Source: Yeosuana sp043876835 (GTDB lineage: Bacteria; Bacteroidota; Bacteroidia; Flavobacteriales; Flavobacteriaceae). From it: DNA of 64,000 nt. The position numbers were made by a program, and so were the translations under genes. Positions 63,801 to 64,000 of this stretch are shown piece after piece. The DNA lies in contig NZ_JBAWJZ010000005.1 of NCBI RefSeq assembly GCF_043876835.1, forward strand, positions 186,001 through 250,000, given 5' to 3'. Numbering within the stretch: position 1 is the stretch's first letter; every line of letters starts with the position of its first letter. Below the pieces are notes generated by a model. That model saw only the letters and a list, made by a program, of their open reading frames with translations. It was not told where the DNA came from and ran no database searches.

Positions 63801-64000
63801 TAAAATATCCACTAAAAAATAATGAGTAGCGGATTTCAATTTGACTATTAATTTCTTTTAAGAATGACCAGTTACTTTCTGTTCCTTTTAATTTCTCTTC
63901 AATTGAAAACAAGTTTTCTATTGCCCAAAATGAATAGCAAACTTTTTCATTAATTTCATTAATTAATTCTTTAGCCTTTTCGTATTCATCAAATAATATT
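60868..64000 (-). CDS. Large sensor histidine kinase-like protein (Detocs DtcA-like), 5' end beyond window
   Basis: Open from the stop at 60868 through the right edge. A TTG at 63912 could be taken as a start, but the frame continues upstream with good coding sequence (EYEKAKELINEINEKV, then SFWAIENLF) and no stop or ATG, so the N-terminus is missing. Numbered from that TTG, residues 1-600 are helical and repeat-rich (TPR-like sensor), with a conserved-looking RIRHGVLENQLR at 634-645. The C-terminal ATPase domain has N-box ENAIKHSG (886-893) and G2-like GGSGFQKIKRIL (967-978). The usual DxGxG is replaced by ISNN. The phospho-His is not obvious. Three 12-bp repeats encode NDKL repeats near 938-949. 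Confidence 0.78.
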   Translation of the reverse strand, partial: ILFDEYEKAKELINEINEKVCYSFWAIENLFSIEEKLKGTESNWSFLKEINSQIEIRYSLFFSGYFSKKTEKDTTLLQYKRELENILKGMERNDLEYILFKLAYFYINDYSEYSYFLYAENLSSIIDKYLLLIDILFELANIKDHKELVKNALNELDSYGINDYRLDRIREFCGYIELDSFNEKIIDLFDIYSIGDYESSLKLSKNLIQDHPSSIELYEIYIKSLIELNKSFEKTNISSTIDFVLENLFSVFIRDDEYYTSRENLLKFYLCFPKISFFKQVLSLVSNLTGIESTKNIINRSTYIYSLYSNPSLIILNNADNNIKFQESLLDKHISLKINHAISINNFEKIKKDDLPNNKLELYKLRANYYNHQEESMNSIIEFYKNSVLNNFSSEEVILYLYSAYLIENKVAEAMTVFVDAYFKNKYFVERLKKSSLLNYIIDQNYKIDNISIDLPIYFYFEDANSYYKYTSLEVYLDSISLSKPSEINHIEFEDTEKLIFLFKNVCTIDVLNNFYLIFDSDAGVIEERKKILRVLAVLDKENSDSYFEEIATLTQKLKIKEIIETVNDGKINLNFTRIKEDKEYNLENSFNRFIKFKDFSDLNEMSLLDTSELVISYLSELKKDTSKLQQASFVSFKSLFFEIVDYFLFSKEHGLDGDLSTRIRHGVLENQLRSVFINKNLIATKNKDNEYNNISYWENLCNEKSYPLPIIDKLQKALKNFSKTIDEYILSIINDYIQIQSNRHTQKNLGLFNYRFTDEILWIIYKEVTDSINNYDEFLNYTFDFLRAHTETLLKGITGEFQRSLNEHFQDALQNLEDIIAKDLYLKDEVNSEINQNIYNTKTLIQNELYNISEWFKISNNLDNSILDIQTIIQTAIESINLNVNDIKPEVIVDSEHFFEAGFYYIDIFKILIENAIKHSGLSIEDLNIIIDVKTLVLFNKIEENELPISKLIVKISNNLSNDIQNDKLNDKLNDKLETLVNNWNTELSTVNKEGGSGFQKIKRILKYDVKSLDSDLSFKLEGTKLQFLLEITHNIKGIGNE
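61067..61102. repeat. Three perfect copies of a 12-bp tandem repeat inside the sensor gene
   Basis: AATTTATCATTT repeated three times without mismatch, in frame, encoding NDKL repeats between the ISNN segment and GGSG of the ATPase domain, that is in or near the ATP lid. Slipped-strand changes would add or remove four residues without a frameshift. Confidence 0.85.

Noticed and set aside
63910..63912. TTG at 63912 as the true start of the sensor kinase
   Set aside because: The frame stays open with protein-like sequence to the window edge, so the gene is treated as 5'-incomplete.

Overview
The window reads as chromosome of a marine or environmental member of the Flavobacteriaceae (Bacteroidota). 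The signs are: strongly A+T-rich DNA, almost no Shine-Dalgarno sequences, promoters of the TTG / TAnnTTTG type, a PorX-type regulator of the type IX secretion system, a fused LpxC-FabZ gene, a two-domain HisB, paired EF-G paralogues, and many small conserved flavobacterial hypotheticals. The assignment comes from gene content only; no search was run.

Layout. 1-12.8 kb is a capsule/exopolysaccharide locus. A leftward arm carries the first codons of a family 2 glycosyltransferase, a Wzx-like flippase, a UDP-HexNAc dehydrogenase, a UDP-HexNAc 4-epimerase and a UDP-glucuronate-type epimerase. A rightward arm carries a PLP aminotransferase, a membrane CapD/WbpM-type dehydratase, the Wza-like lipoprotein and the Wzc-like tyrosine autokinase, facing a PHP-type phosphatase. 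12.9-19.2 kb mixes a small acidic protein, aroB, proline dehydrogenase, a second soluble CapD-like dehydratase, a small initiating sugar transferase and alanine dehydrogenase. 19.4-26 kb has a TonB-family outer-membrane receptor, a 47-codon exported peptide with a membrane-protein partner, tsaE, porX and an HD-domain hydrolase. 26-31.8 kb is the lipid A cluster (lpxD, lpxC-fabZ, lpxA) with efp, a second lpxD-like gene and sucD, followed by fabG, a VWA-like membrane protein, a prohibitin and a thioredoxin.

36.2-43.4 kb is a complete his operon (G-D-C-B-H-A-F-IE). It is preceded by a clear attenuator: an 18-codon leader peptide with four consecutive His codons, a strong terminator, and an alternative pairing that would break that terminator. 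43.5-49 kb holds housekeeping and hypothetical genes (DUF3667, truA, DUF2461, DUF72, thioesterase). 49.2-53.8 kb is leuC-leuD-leuA-like-leuB. 53.8-58.8 kb has an MscS channel, small membrane proteins and an EF-G paralogue that has lost the catalytic His of switch II.

The accessory highlight is 58.8-64 kb. Past a terminator and a nested 95-bp inverted repeat, the DNA becomes visibly more A+T-rich. A three-gene leftward operon then runs to the right edge: a very large sensor with a C-terminal histidine-kinase ATPase domain (open at the window edge, so its N-terminus is missing), a stand-alone receiver domain, and a receiver fused to a TOPRIM nuclease-like domain. Overlaps of 8 and 4 bp link the genes. 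This is the architecture of the Detocs class of two-component-like anti-phage systems, here with a TOPRIM effector instead of the better-known nucleoside phosphorylase.
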